This document shows positions 45,653-53,543 of a stretch of 64,000 nucleotides of DNA, piece after piece (within the stretch, counting starts at the first letter, position 1; the number at the start of each line of letters is the position of its first letter). The stretch is from assembly GCF_004920835.1 (NCBI RefSeq), contig NZ_QFHO01000003.1, positions 62,001-126,000 on the forward strand, written 5' to 3'. The DNA is from Stenotrophomonas maltophilia (GTDB taxonomy: Bacteria > Pseudomonadota > Gammaproteobacteria > Xanthomonadales > Xanthomonadaceae). Made by a program: the position numbers and the translations under genes. The notes beneath the pieces were generated by a model. The model was not told the DNA's origin, searched no databases, and worked only from the letters and a program-made list of their open reading frames with translations.

Positions 45653-45973
45653 TCACTCGTAGACGCGGTCCTGCCTCGTTGGAGGCACCTCAACCAGGTC
45701 TCCCCGCCGGATCAGCTCATCCAGATCCACTGCCGATGCTGCCAATGCCTCCTGCGCATCGAAATCCCATTTGTTCCTGTACTCACGCGCCAGAAGATCG
45801 CATACCGCCTTGGCTCGCTGGTAAGCATCGTTCTTCGCGTCATCCTGCATCAGCTCATCGCGATGGATCTGGCAGAGCATCAGCTGGTGCGCGTCTTCAC
45901 CGCGCTCGCGCTCCCAGGCAATGTCGGCCAGGCCGGAAAGGGCGGTGGCAAGTGCAAGTGCAGTCATTGACAT
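45653..45973 (-). CDS. Hypothetical protein, about 106 residues
   Basis: From ATG 45973 (GGACACC 7 bases upstream); the frame extends to 46045 but starts poorly there. Hydrophobic start MSMTALALATALSGL then acidic and charged helices (ERERGEDAHQLMLCQIHRDELMQDDAKNDAYQRAKAVCDLL). It does not look like a membrane protein beyond the N-terminal segment, and there is no recognised domain. It lies between two unrelated divergent units. Confidence 0.5.
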   Translation of the reverse strand: MSMTALALATALSGLADIAWERERGEDAHQLMLCQIHRDELMQDDAKNDAYQRAKAVCDLLAREYRNKWDFDAQEALAASAVDLDELIRRGDLVEVPPTRQDRVYE

Positions 45974-46101
45974 GGCGGTGTCCACAGTCGTCGGAAACCT
46001 GAGCGTATGCGAGCAGCAGTGGCAAGCGGCCACTGACGCTCGCATGGTTTCACGGCGTGTTCACCATTCGTTGCCGGATGGACTCAGCTGGGGAGGCTTC
46101 C

Positions 46102-47091
46102 TCAGGCATTCACATCCACGACAATCCGCCCACGCACCTTGCCCGGAATGATCTGCTCGTAGACCTCAAGCACGTCGGCAAGCCCAATCAGCTGCACCGT
46201 GCTTTCAAGCTTCTGCGGATCCAGGTCGGTGGCAAGCCGGTCCCAGGCACGCTGGCGAACGTCCTGCGGCGCATTCACCGAATCCACGCCCGCAAGGGTT
46301 ACGTTGCGGAGAATGAAGGGCAGCACCGAGCCGTGCAGTGCATCGCTCTGCGCCAGACCACAGGCGGCGACGGCACCGCGATATTTCGTCTCGGCGATGG
46401 CGTTGACGAGGGTAGGGCCACCGGCTACATCCACCACGCCGGCCCATCGTTCGGCGCTCACCGGACGGTCGCGCGGTTCTGAAAGCTGCGCGCGATCGAT
46501 GATCTCGGCGGCGCCCAGGCTGTGCAGATACTCGGCGTGTTCCGGGCGCCCGGTAGCGGCCACAACGCGATAGCCCAGCTTTGAGAGAATTGCCACCGCA
46601 ATCGAGCCGACGCCACCGTTGGCGCCGGTCACCAGCACATCACCCTTGTCTGGCGTCACGCCGGCTTGTTCCAGGGCCAGTACGCACAGCATGGCGGTAT
46701 AGCCAGCGGTGCCGATGGCCATGGCGTCGCGGGTGCTCAAGTTGTCGGGAATCCTGTTGAGCCATTCGCCACGCACGCGGGCACGCTGTGCCAGGCCGCC
46801 ATGGTGGCCCATGCTCAGGTCCCAGCCATTCAACACGACACGGTCACCGGGCTGGAAATCGGCATTGCTCGACTCCAGCACCACGCCGGAAAGGTCGATG
46901 CCGGGAATCAACGGGAAGGTGCGGATGACCGGGCGCGTATTGGTGAGGGCTAGTGCGTCCTTGTAGTTCAGCGTTGAATATTCAACCTGCACCAGCACGT
47001 CGCCGTCCATCAGGTTGGCGTCATCGAAATCGACCAGTTCCGTGGATACGCCGTCGTTCGTTTTGCGGGTCAGCAGTGCCTTGAAACTCAT
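46102..47091 (-). CDS. acuI: AcuI/YhdH-type acrylyl-CoA reductase (MDR family)
   Basis: 329 residues. Zinc-independent medium-chain dehydrogenase fold. The substrate-side start MSFKALLTRKTNDG...VDFDDANLMDGDVLVQVEYSTLNYKDALALT is the AcuI/YhdH signature, followed by a Rossmann core VLVTGANGGVGSIAVAILSKLGY. It would reduce acrylyl-CoA or similar enoyl-CoAs with NADPH, detoxifying reactive acrylate. A divergent HxlR-family gene with a shared operator region follows upstream. Confidence 0.88.
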   Translation of the reverse strand: MSFKALLTRKTNDGVSTELVDFDDANLMDGDVLVQVEYSTLNYKDALALTNTRPVIRTFPLIPGIDLSGVVLESSNADFQPGDRVVLNGWDLSMGHHGGLAQRARVRGEWLNRIPDNLSTRDAMAIGTAGYTAMLCVLALEQAGVTPDKGDVLVTGANGGVGSIAVAILSKLGYRVVAATGRPEHAEYLHSLGAAEIIDRAQLSEPRDRPVSAERWAGVVDVAGGPTLVNAIAETKYRGAVAACGLAQSDALHGSVLPFILRNVTLAGVDSVNAPQDVRQRAWDRLATDLDPQKLESTVQLIGLADVLEVYEQIIPGKVRGRIVVDVNA

Positions 47092-47170
47092 GGTGGGGGC
47101 TCACGTTCAGTGGATGAGCCCATGCTAGGCTCGCACCGTTATCGCAACAAGAACGATGATTTTCCGTAGG

Positions 47171-47190
47171 TACTATGGTTTTCCGGAGTA
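47171..47190. promoter_or_regulatory. Candidate HxlR operator
   Basis: TACTATGG-TTTT-CCGGAGTA, an inverted repeat (6 of 8 arm bases match) with TACT/AGTA ends as in YodB-type HxlR operators. GGAG is at once the right arm and the ribosome binding site of the hxlR gene. A related TTTTCCG precedes it at 47160-47166. Confidence 0.5.
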
Positions 47191-47193
47191 TTC

Positions 47194-47541
47194 ATGCGTA
47201 GCAAGCGTTGGGACGGCAAGAGCGGTTGCGCTGTGGAGGTCACGCTGTCGGTGATGGGTGGCGTGTGGAAGCCTGTCATCCTCTTTCACCTGATGTCCGG
47301 CAAGCGTCGCTTCATGGAACTGACGCGGCGGGTGCCCAATGCCACCCAGTCCATGCTCACCAGCCAGCTGCGTGAACTGGAAGCCGATGGCGTGGTGATC
47401 CGCCACGTGTACCCGGAAGTGCCGCCGAAGGTGGAGTACGAGCTTTCCGAGTTCGGGCGCACGCTGGTGCCGGTGCTGCTGGCGATGCGCGAGTGGGGTG
47501 AAACCTATCGCGGCCATAGAAGCACGGACAGCGACGGCTGA
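47194..47541 (+). CDS. HxlR-family regulator
   Basis: 115 residues. Winged helix (GCAVEVTLSVMGGVWKPVILFHLM, FMELTRRVPNATQSMLTSQLRELEADGVVIR, VEYELSEFGRTLVPVLLAMREWG) of the MarR-related HxlR group. One N-terminal Cys (GCAVEV) corresponds to the redox or electrophile-sensing cysteine of YodB/CatR-type members. Divergent from acuI, so it is likely to sense a reactive electrophile such as acrylate or quinone and control acuI. That inference rests on the Cys and the gene position. Confidence 0.9.
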   Translation: MRSKRWDGKSGCAVEVTLSVMGGVWKPVILFHLMSGKRRFMELTRRVPNATQSMLTSQLRELEADGVVIRHVYPEVPPKVEYELSEFGRTLVPVLLAMREWGETYRGHRSTDSDG

Positions 47542-47738
47542 GACCTGAGGCGGAGCGCCGAGCGTCGTCGACATGGCCCGTGCTCCCCGCAGTGTCCTGG
47601 AGACCACGGCAATAGCCGCAGTACTACAGGCAGCGCATGTGGAGCGCCGCCTCACTCGGTGAAGGGCTGCGAAGCGGTTCCTGTTCCATTGACGCCCGGT
47701 TGCCTATAGTGGCGCCGGAACCCTGCAATGGAATGCCC

Positions 47739-48602
47739 ATGCACGTGATGTCTCCCGGCCGTTGCCTGACGCTCGCGCTTGCCGTCGTAGTGAATGCCGG
47801 CGCGTGTGCACGTCCGCCGTCCACCGAACACGAAAGGAATCCCGCCATGTCCGGCGCAACCCAGACCGGCCGCACGATCAACGGCCACACCTATACCGAT
47901 GCCCCCGTGGACGTGAAGCTGGGGCCGAACACCTTCCGCATTCCGGCCAACTACCTGGACAGCCAGATCGCACCGTGGCCTGGCGAGGGCGTGACGCTGG
48001 TCATCGAGTGGCCGGACATGAAGCCGACACTGCCAGGTGCCCGGGCCAATCCGCGTACGAATGATTTCCGTAAGGAGATTCCCATTCGGATCAACTACGT
48101 TGATCGCGTTCCCGTCGAAACACTGCTTTCAAGGCTGTCGTCAAATGAAGCCGTCACGGAAGAGGATTCTGTGGAAAGGGAGGATCCCAGGGATCGTCTC
48201 GATCAACGCGTTGCACAGCCGGAGACCTTGGGGCTGACGCCCTATGCAATCGACGAAGCGAAGATGGTGGTGTACGCGAAGAAGTATGAGGCGCGGTACG
48301 GGAAGCCGCCTGTCCGCAATCCCGCCTACGAGAGAGACTGGTACATCGCACGCCAGGCCGACGGCCGGATCAGCTCGTTTATCAAATGTGACGGCAAGGA
48401 ATTCCGACGCGACGGCGTGCGGCTGGAGGGAAGCGAGGTGATCAGTGAGCCAGGAGAAGTGGCAGCCGGCTGCGTTCATTATTTCGTGGACATCGACAAC
48501 AAGCTGTCCGTCAGCCTGGACTACAAGAGAGCGTTTCTGAAGGACTGGAAGCGTATGGAAGAGGTTGTCAGGGATGTCATCGCGCGCACCCGGTCCCAGT
48601 GA
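47739..48602 (+). CDS. Putative X-Tfi immunity lipoprotein
   Basis: 287 residues from ATG 47739 (GGAATG upstream); 47733 and 47748 are also possible. The signal peptide ends with NAGAC, lipobox-like. The mature protein has a region VDVKLGPNTFRIPANYLDS then VTLVIEWPDMKP, IRINYVDRVPVETLL and a C-terminal block DGKEFRRDGVRLEGSEVISEPGE, with cysteines at IKCDGK and AGCVHYF. It is about 30 bases upstream of an XVIPCD effector, in the same orientation. I recognise no domain for certain; the plan resembles the Tli4-like periplasmic immunity proteins. Immunity function is inferred from the pairing. Confidence 0.65.
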   Translation: MHVMSPGRCLTLALAVVVNAGACARPPSTEHERNPAMSGATQTGRTINGHTYTDAPVDVKLGPNTFRIPANYLDSQIAPWPGEGVTLVIEWPDMKPTLPGARANPRTNDFRKEIPIRINYVDRVPVETLLSRLSSNEAVTEEDSVEREDPRDRLDQRVAQPETLGLTPYAIDEAKMVVYAKKYEARYGKPPVRNPAYERDWYIARQADGRISSFIKCDGKEFRRDGVRLEGSEVISEPGEVAAGCVHYFVDIDNKLSVSLDYKRAFLKDWKRMEEVVRDVIARTRSQ

Positions 48603-48633
48603 TCGGTGAATCAAGGAAGAGAAGGGACAGGGT

Positions 48634-49959
48634 ATGAGTGGATTGACCGAACGCGATCTCAGAGTCCTTGGCAGCTATGCCAGAGACGGCAACCGCGAGC
48701 TTTACTGGAACTACCTGTCGCAGCTGCCGGGAGCCGATGGCTACGGGACGCTGGCACTGGGTGTTGTACGCAATGACAGCCTTCCGGGACGTGTAGCGAA
48801 CACCTATGCACAGAACTACGCGAAGACCCAACAGGATGAGGGATCGCGTTTCTCAAATGCACAGTTGACCGAGCGGCAGTGGGAGTCCTTTGGGCAGACC
48901 CTGCTCGAAAGAGATCTTGAATTGCGGCAGCAGTGGATGAACGAGCGCCGCCCAGACCTGGCACTGAATCTTCCCGGCAAGGATGTGATGCTGGCCCACG
49001 ATCGGGCATTTGAACGGCATGAGCTTGATCCCAACTGCTGGACGCCGCGCGTGCTGCTGCAGGCGGCTGAGCAGAAGAGCGGCCCCGCGAAGCTGGAGCA
49101 GATCTGGACCAACATGCTCAACAACGACTACGCCGGAGGCCCGCGCGTAGGCAACACCAGCGTTGATGCCATCAGCCAGATGGGATGGGCGAAGGGCGGG
49201 CAGTACCTGACCCGGTTGAGCGTGCTGGAAGCCACCCAGACACTAGAGGGCCGCTCAGCGGTCGATCCGAACGTCATCGGCGGCAACAGCTACTACGCGA
49301 TGTACTTCGAAGCCGACAGGAAATGGGCCAGCGTCAGTGCAGGCGGCGGCCACATGTCGCTGCGCGAGATCACCGATCCCGCCCGTATCGCCGAACTCAA
49401 CGACGCCCGCGAGGTTCGTCTGGAACGGCAGGAGAAGCTTACCCAGTTCCACCCGGACGACCCATACCGGACCATTACCCGCAGCCCGCTTACCGCAGCC
49501 GTGGACGACGTGCCGGATCCCTCGCAGGCACCGACCCGTCTGGCCGACATTGGTCCTGGCCACCGTGAGTACGCATTGATGCAGCAGGTGCGCGAAGGCG
49601 TGGCCGCGATCGATGCCAGCGCCGGGCGTACTCATGATGAGAACAGTGAGCGCCTTGTGGCGAGCGTGATGGCATTGGCGCGTCGCAACCAGCTTGAACG
49701 CGCCGATCACGTGTTGCTGAGCGCGCAGACCACCGATCACCCGGCCGGCCGCAACGTGTTCGTGGTGCAGGGTGAGTTGAACGATCCGGCGCATCTGCGG
49801 ACCTCCATGCCCACGGACAGGGCAGTGCAGACACCGGTCGAGCAGTCACTGCAGGCCCTGCAGGCCGTCGGTGCGGATCGTGGACAGGCACATGCGCAGC
49901 GCCAGCAGCAGGAGATCGATGTGCAGGCGCGCGACACGCCTGCCATGCGTATGGGCTAG
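48634..49959 (+). CDS. Putative X-T4SS effector (X-Tfe) with XVIPCD
   Basis: 441 residues, no signal peptide; GGGACAGGG precedes the ATG. Residues about 306-441 form a XVIPCD: HREYALMQQVREGVAAIDAS, SERLVASVMALARRNQLERADHVLLSAQ, NVFVVQGELND, and a Gln-rich tail. This is alignable with the effector at 1029-2453. The N-terminal 300 residues (MSGLTERDLRVLGSYARDGN...ELYWNYLSQLPGADGYGTLALGVVRN) have no domain I know and no HEXXH, so this may be an undescribed toxin type. Immediately upstream, on the same strand, is its probable immunity lipoprotein. Delivery would need a VirB/VirD4 system encoded elsewhere. Confidence 0.85.
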   Translation: MSGLTERDLRVLGSYARDGNRELYWNYLSQLPGADGYGTLALGVVRNDSLPGRVANTYAQNYAKTQQDEGSRFSNAQLTERQWESFGQTLLERDLELRQQWMNERRPDLALNLPGKDVMLAHDRAFERHELDPNCWTPRVLLQAAEQKSGPAKLEQIWTNMLNNDYAGGPRVGNTSVDAISQMGWAKGGQYLTRLSVLEATQTLEGRSAVDPNVIGGNSYYAMYFEADRKWASVSAGGGHMSLREITDPARIAELNDAREVRLERQEKLTQFHPDDPYRTITRSPLTAAVDDVPDPSQAPTRLADIGPGHREYALMQQVREGVAAIDASAGRTHDENSERLVASVMALARRNQLERADHVLLSAQTTDHPAGRNVFVVQGELNDPAHLRTSMPTDRAVQTPVEQSLQALQAVGADRGQAHAQRQQQEIDVQARDTPAMRMG

Positions 49960-50053
49960 GTTTCCGGCCTGCCCCAGCCCACCTCACGCGGTCTTTGCAA
50001 CTCGGTGCGCGGGCATTGCTAAGTTCGCTTGGCATCCATCACAGGAACCTGCA

Positions 50054-50509
50054 ATGACCCGGACGTCCCCGCTTGTCCTGCTTGGCCTCTGCCTTGCCCC
50101 GGCCCTGGCCTTCGCCCAATCCGACCGGCAGGTGGCCGAAGACATGGTGACCCGCGCGGCCAACGTCTGCCCTGGCCACAGCACCGAGCGCACTGCGCCT
50201 ACGGTGAAGAGGGTGCCAGTGGGTGCGCTGCGCGTCATGCTCGACCGCGGCCTGGTGATGTGCCCGGACCGTCGCTTGGATGCCTCTGCACCCGCGGTGT
50301 TCTACGGCCGGGTAGGTGTGTTTGGCTGGAATCCGGAAGTGCCAGCGGCTGCGACCGTGGTCGTGGCGAAGATCGACCAGATGACCCGTAAGGATGAGTA
50401 CCCGGTGGAGACGATGGTGTGGGACGCGAAGGGCACGGCGCTTACCCAGCAGACGGTGCCCTCGTTTGAGCCGCGCCCGGGTGCGGCGGTGCTGTACAAG
50501 GTGCGCTGA
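50054..50509 (+). CDS. Small exported hypothetical protein
   Basis: 151 residues from ATG 50054 (AGGAACC upstream). Signal peptide ending AFAQ (about 22). The mature part has two cysteines (NVCPGHS, VMCPDRR), likely one disulfide, and no recognised fold. A -10-like TAAGTT occurs about 50 bases upstream. Independent of the effector pair; a SMAG-like cluster follows it. Confidence 0.65.
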   Translation: MTRTSPLVLLGLCLAPALAFAQSDRQVAEDMVTRAANVCPGHSTERTAPTVKRVPVGALRVMLDRGLVMCPDRRLDASAPAVFYGRVGVFGWNPEVPAAATVVVAKIDQMTRKDEYPVETMVWDAKGTALTQQTVPSFEPRPGAAVLYKVR

Positions 50510-50525
50510 GCGCTGCGTGCTAGCT

Positions 50526-50672
50526 GGTAGATGCCCACCTTGGTGGGCGTTCTGGCCCTCGCGCGTGGTGACGGAGCCGTGCCCACCACGGTGGGCACCC
50601 ACCAAAGCGATGCGACGTGGCATCCGGTAATGGCGCGCGATCAGGCGTTTTGCCCACCAGGGTGGGCAACTA
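50526..50672. repeat. SMAG/REP-like palindromes
   Basis: GGTAGATGCCCACC TTGGTGGGCG (50526-50549), GTGCCCACC ACGGTGGGCAC (50579-50598), and GCCCACCAGGGTGGGCAAC (about 50652-50670). Three near-identical units between convergent genes. Confidence 0.7.
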
Positions 50673-50686
50673 TCAATACCGAAGCG

Positions 50687-51064
50687 CTACTTGGCCGGTG
50701 CGTCTGCCGTCTGCGCGGCCACCATGGCCTGCTGCATTTCCTTCAGCGACAGATAGCCATCGCCATCAGTATCCAGCCCCGCGAAATACTTCGCGATTTC
50801 CGGCACCACAGCGGCTTCCTTCCTGCTGATCCTTCCGTCTTTGTCGGCATCCATTTCCTTGAACGCGGCGTCGATGGAGTCGGCCTGCTTGTTGAAGCGT
50901 GCCTGCTGGTACTTCGCGTACTCGGCCTTGTCGATGTGGCCATCGCCGTTGCTGTCCATGACGGCGAAGCTGGAGTCGATATAGGCCTGCTTCGGGTCGC
51001 CGCTGGCGGCGTGGCCGATCAGCGGTGTGGCACACAGGGCGATGATGAGAAGCGTCTTGTTCAT
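50687..51064 (-). CDS. Exported EF-hand protein
   Basis: 125 residues with signal peptide (to GHA). Three canonical EF-hand loops: DSNGDGHIDKAE (about 37-48), DADKDGRISRKE (about 72-83) and DTDGDGYLSLKE (about 97-108). Probably a periplasmic calcium-binding protein; the last ~15 residues are Ala-rich. Its partner is unknown. It lies head-to-tail after the 51095-51481 gene. Confidence 0.85.
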   Translation of the reverse strand: MNKTLLIIALCATPLIGHAASGDPKQAYIDSSFAVMDSNGDGHIDKAEYAKYQQARFNKQADSIDAAFKEMDADKDGRISRKEAAVVPEIAKYFAGLDTDGDGYLSLKEMQQAMVAAQTADAPAK

Positions 51065-51094
51065 GCGGTCGGTTCCTTCGCAATGCAGGGCAGG

Positions 51095-51481
51095 TCAGCG
51101 GCAGGGATAGCTGTAGCCATCCGAACCTCGGTAGGTGTCGCTGCGGCGGTCGTAGTTGCCGTAGCGGCTCATGCAGTAGTCGGCGCGCTCGCGAACCTCA
51201 CGCTCGCGCTTGGCCGCGGCGGCGATCACGCCGGCCACCACCGCCGCGCCGACCACGCCCACCACCACGCGCTTGGCTTTGGCATCGTCGCGCCGGTCAC
51301 GCTCACGTTCGCGTTCGCGGCGCTCCCATTCGTCGCGCTGGCGGTCCTGGTAGCCCCGGTCCCAGCCTGAGCGGTAGCCATCCCGGTTCTGTGCGTGAGC
51401 CTGGCCCGCATAGGGCAGCAGGACCAGCACTTGCAGTGCGGCACCCAGCAGCAACGCTGCACGTCCTGTCTTCTGAAACAT
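51095..51481 (-). CDS. Exported Arg-rich hypothetical protein
   Basis: 128 residues from ATG 51481. Signal peptide (ending GQAHA), then a charged Arg/Glu/Asp-rich segment (DRQRDEWERRERERERDRRD) that would be a helix or coiled coil, a hydrophobic stretch (VVVGVVGAAVVAGVIAAAA), and a Tyr/Cys-rich tail (DYCMSRYGNYDRRSDTYRG). Function unknown; the pattern is seen in cell-envelope or stress proteins in this family. Confidence 0.6.
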   Translation of the reverse strand: MFQKTGRAALLLGAALQVLVLLPYAGQAHAQNRDGYRSGWDRGYQDRQRDEWERRERERERDRRDDAKAKRVVVGVVGAAVVAGVIAAAAKREREVRERADYCMSRYGNYDRRSDTYRGSDGYSYPCR

Positions 51482-51572
51482 CGTTCCGCTCCTGTGCGGC
51501 TGTGTCGGTGGTGCCAGTACAGCGCGCGGACATTGCGCGAACCTGTAGCCGTCTCCGCTGGACGCATTTCGT

Positions 51573-53543
51573 TCAGCGCACCAGCGCCTCCACCGGGTCC
51601 AGCTGTGCCGCACGGCGTGCCGGCAGGAAGCCGAAACCAATGCCGATCAGGCTGCTGCAGGCAAACGCGGCCAGAATCGAGGTTGTCGAGAACACGAGCG
51701 AGAAGCCGATGTCGGCCAACGCCAGAACTCCCCCCAGCGCGAGTGCCACGCCGATACCCAGCACGCCACCGAGCAGGCAGACCAGCACCGATTCGATCAG
51801 GAACTGCTGCAGGATGTCGCTGCGGCGCGCGCCCACCGCCATGCGCACGCCGATCTCGCGGGTGCGCTCGGTCACTGAGACCAGCATGATGTTCATTACC
51901 CCGATACCGCCCACCACCAGTGCGATGGCGGCAATGGAGCTGATCATCAGCGTGAGGATACGGGTGGTCTGCTCGATCGAAGTGCGGATCTGTGCGTTGT
52001 TGCTCATGTAGAAGTCCTGCCGCCCGTGGCGGCGCTCCAGCAGCCGGCGGATGGAGGCTTCCGCGGCCTGCATGCCCACGGTATCGGACACGCGCACGGT
52101 GATGCTGGACACATGGCTCTGCCCCAACATGCGCGCCATGGCGGTGGTGTAGGGCACCCAGACCTGCAGCAACGAGGCATCGCCCACGGCGCCGGCCTCT
52201 TTCTTCACCACGCCCATCACCCGCACCGGAACATTGCCGAGCAGCAAGGTCTGGCCGATCGGGTCTTCCTGTGCGGTGAAGAACCGTTCGCGCGTATTGG
52301 CGTCGATCACCGCCACCTGCTGGTAGCCGGCGACGGCGGGCTGGCCAAAGAAGCGCCCTTGTCCCAGCTTCAGGCCGTGCACGCGGAAGTACTGCTCACT
52401 CACACCCTGCATCTGCACGTTGGCCGAGCGATTGCCACGCTGTGCGGTGCCGCTGCTGGCGACGCTGGGCGTGGCGCTGTCCACGAACGGTTGCCCGGCC
52501 AGCGCCGTGCTGTCGCCGGGCGTCAAGGTCTCGACCTGTGCGGCGTGCACATCGCCGAAGCCGGAGCCCGGATAGACCTCGATGGTGGTGGTGCCCAGCG
52601 AAGCGATGTTGGACAGGATCGCCTGACGTGCGCCCGTGCCCAGGGCGACCACCGACACCACCGAGGCAATGCCGATGATGATGCCGAGCATGGTCAGGAA
52701 GGTGCGCATGCGGTGTGCGTTCATCGCGCGCAGGGCCATGCGGAAGGCTTCGCTGAAGCGGTCGCGCAGGGCCTGCCAGCCGGTGCCTTCGCTGCCTGCC
52801 TGCAGACTGGCCGCGATGCTGCTGGCGGTGCCTGTCGCGGCAGCGGTGGGGCGATCGTCGACGATACGCCCATCGCGGATCTCGATGATGCGCTGCGCAT
52901 GCCCGGCCACGGCCATGTCATGGGTGACCAGCACCACCGTATGGCCTTCGGCGTGCAGTTCGCCCAAGATCTTCATCACCTCCTTGCCGGACTGGGTGTC
53001 CAATGCGCCGGTGGGCTCATCGGCGAAGATCACTGCGCCGCCGTTCATCAGCGCGCGCGCGATCGACACGCGCTGCTGCTGCCCGCCGGAAAGCTCGCCG
53101 GGCAGATGCAGCATGCGTTCGCCCAGGCCCAGTCGCTGAAGCAGGGCCTGGGCGCGGGCATGGCGGTCGGCGCTGGGTTGGCCGGCGTAGATGGCCGGTA
53201 CCTCCACGTTACCCAGCGCGGTCAGGTCGGTCAGCAGGTGGTAGCGCTGGAATATGAAACCAAAGTGCTCGCGGCGCAGCTCGGCCAGTTCGTCCGGTGC
53301 CATCTGCGCGGTCTCGCGACCGGCGATCTGATACGCGCCGGACGAGGGTTGGTCCAGGCAGCCCAGAATGTTCATCAGGGTGGATTTGCCCGAACCGGAC
53401 TGGCCGACGATGGCCACCAGCTCACCGGCGCGGATATCCAGATCGATGCCATCGAGCACGACCAGGGTCTGTTCGCCGGCCGCGAATTCGCGGCGGATGC
53501 CGCGCACGCGCAGCAGCGGTGCGTCCTTCTCTGCATCCATCAT
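51573..53543 (-). CDS. macB: MacB-type ABC exporter (ATPase + permease)
   Basis: 656 residues. The ATPase half carries Walker A GQSGSGKSTLMNILG (about 48-62), signature LSGGQQQRVSIARAL and Walker B VIFADEPTGALD. The C-terminal permease has the single transmembrane N-terminal anchor, the large periplasmic domain and a final bundle of three membrane segments (GVMNIMLVSVTERTREIGVRMA). It forms a trans-envelope pump with MacA and a TolC-like protein, driving macrolides, peptides or heme-precursor export. macA overlaps its start by 4 bases; no macC/tolC is next to it. Confidence 0.92.
   Translation of the reverse strand: MMDAEKDAPLLRVRGIRREFAAGEQTLVVLDGIDLDIRAGELVAIVGQSGSGKSTLMNILGCLDQPSSGAYQIAGRETAQMAPDELAELRREHFGFIFQRYHLLTDLTALGNVEVPAIYAGQPSADRHARAQALLQRLGLGERMLHLPGELSGGQQQRVSIARALMNGGAVIFADEPTGALDTQSGKEVMKILGELHAEGHTVVLVTHDMAVAGHAQRIIEIRDGRIVDDRPTAAATGTASSIAASLQAGSEGTGWQALRDRFSEAFRMALRAMNAHRMRTFLTMLGIIIGIASVVSVVALGTGARQAILSNIASLGTTTIEVYPGSGFGDVHAAQVETLTPGDSTALAGQPFVDSATPSVASSGTAQRGNRSANVQMQGVSEQYFRVHGLKLGQGRFFGQPAVAGYQQVAVIDANTRERFFTAQEDPIGQTLLLGNVPVRVMGVVKKEAGAVGDASLLQVWVPYTTAMARMLGQSHVSSITVRVSDTVGMQAAEASIRRLLERRHGRQDFYMSNNAQIRTSIEQTTRILTLMISSIAAIALVVGGIGVMNIMLVSVTERTREIGVRMAVGARRSDILQQFLIESVLVCLLGGVLGIGVALALGGVLALADIGFSLVFSTTSILAAFACSSLIGIGFGFLPARRAAQLDPVEALVR

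Noticed and set aside
51391..52011. Plus-strand frame over macB
   Set aside because: macB motifs on the minus strand explain the region.
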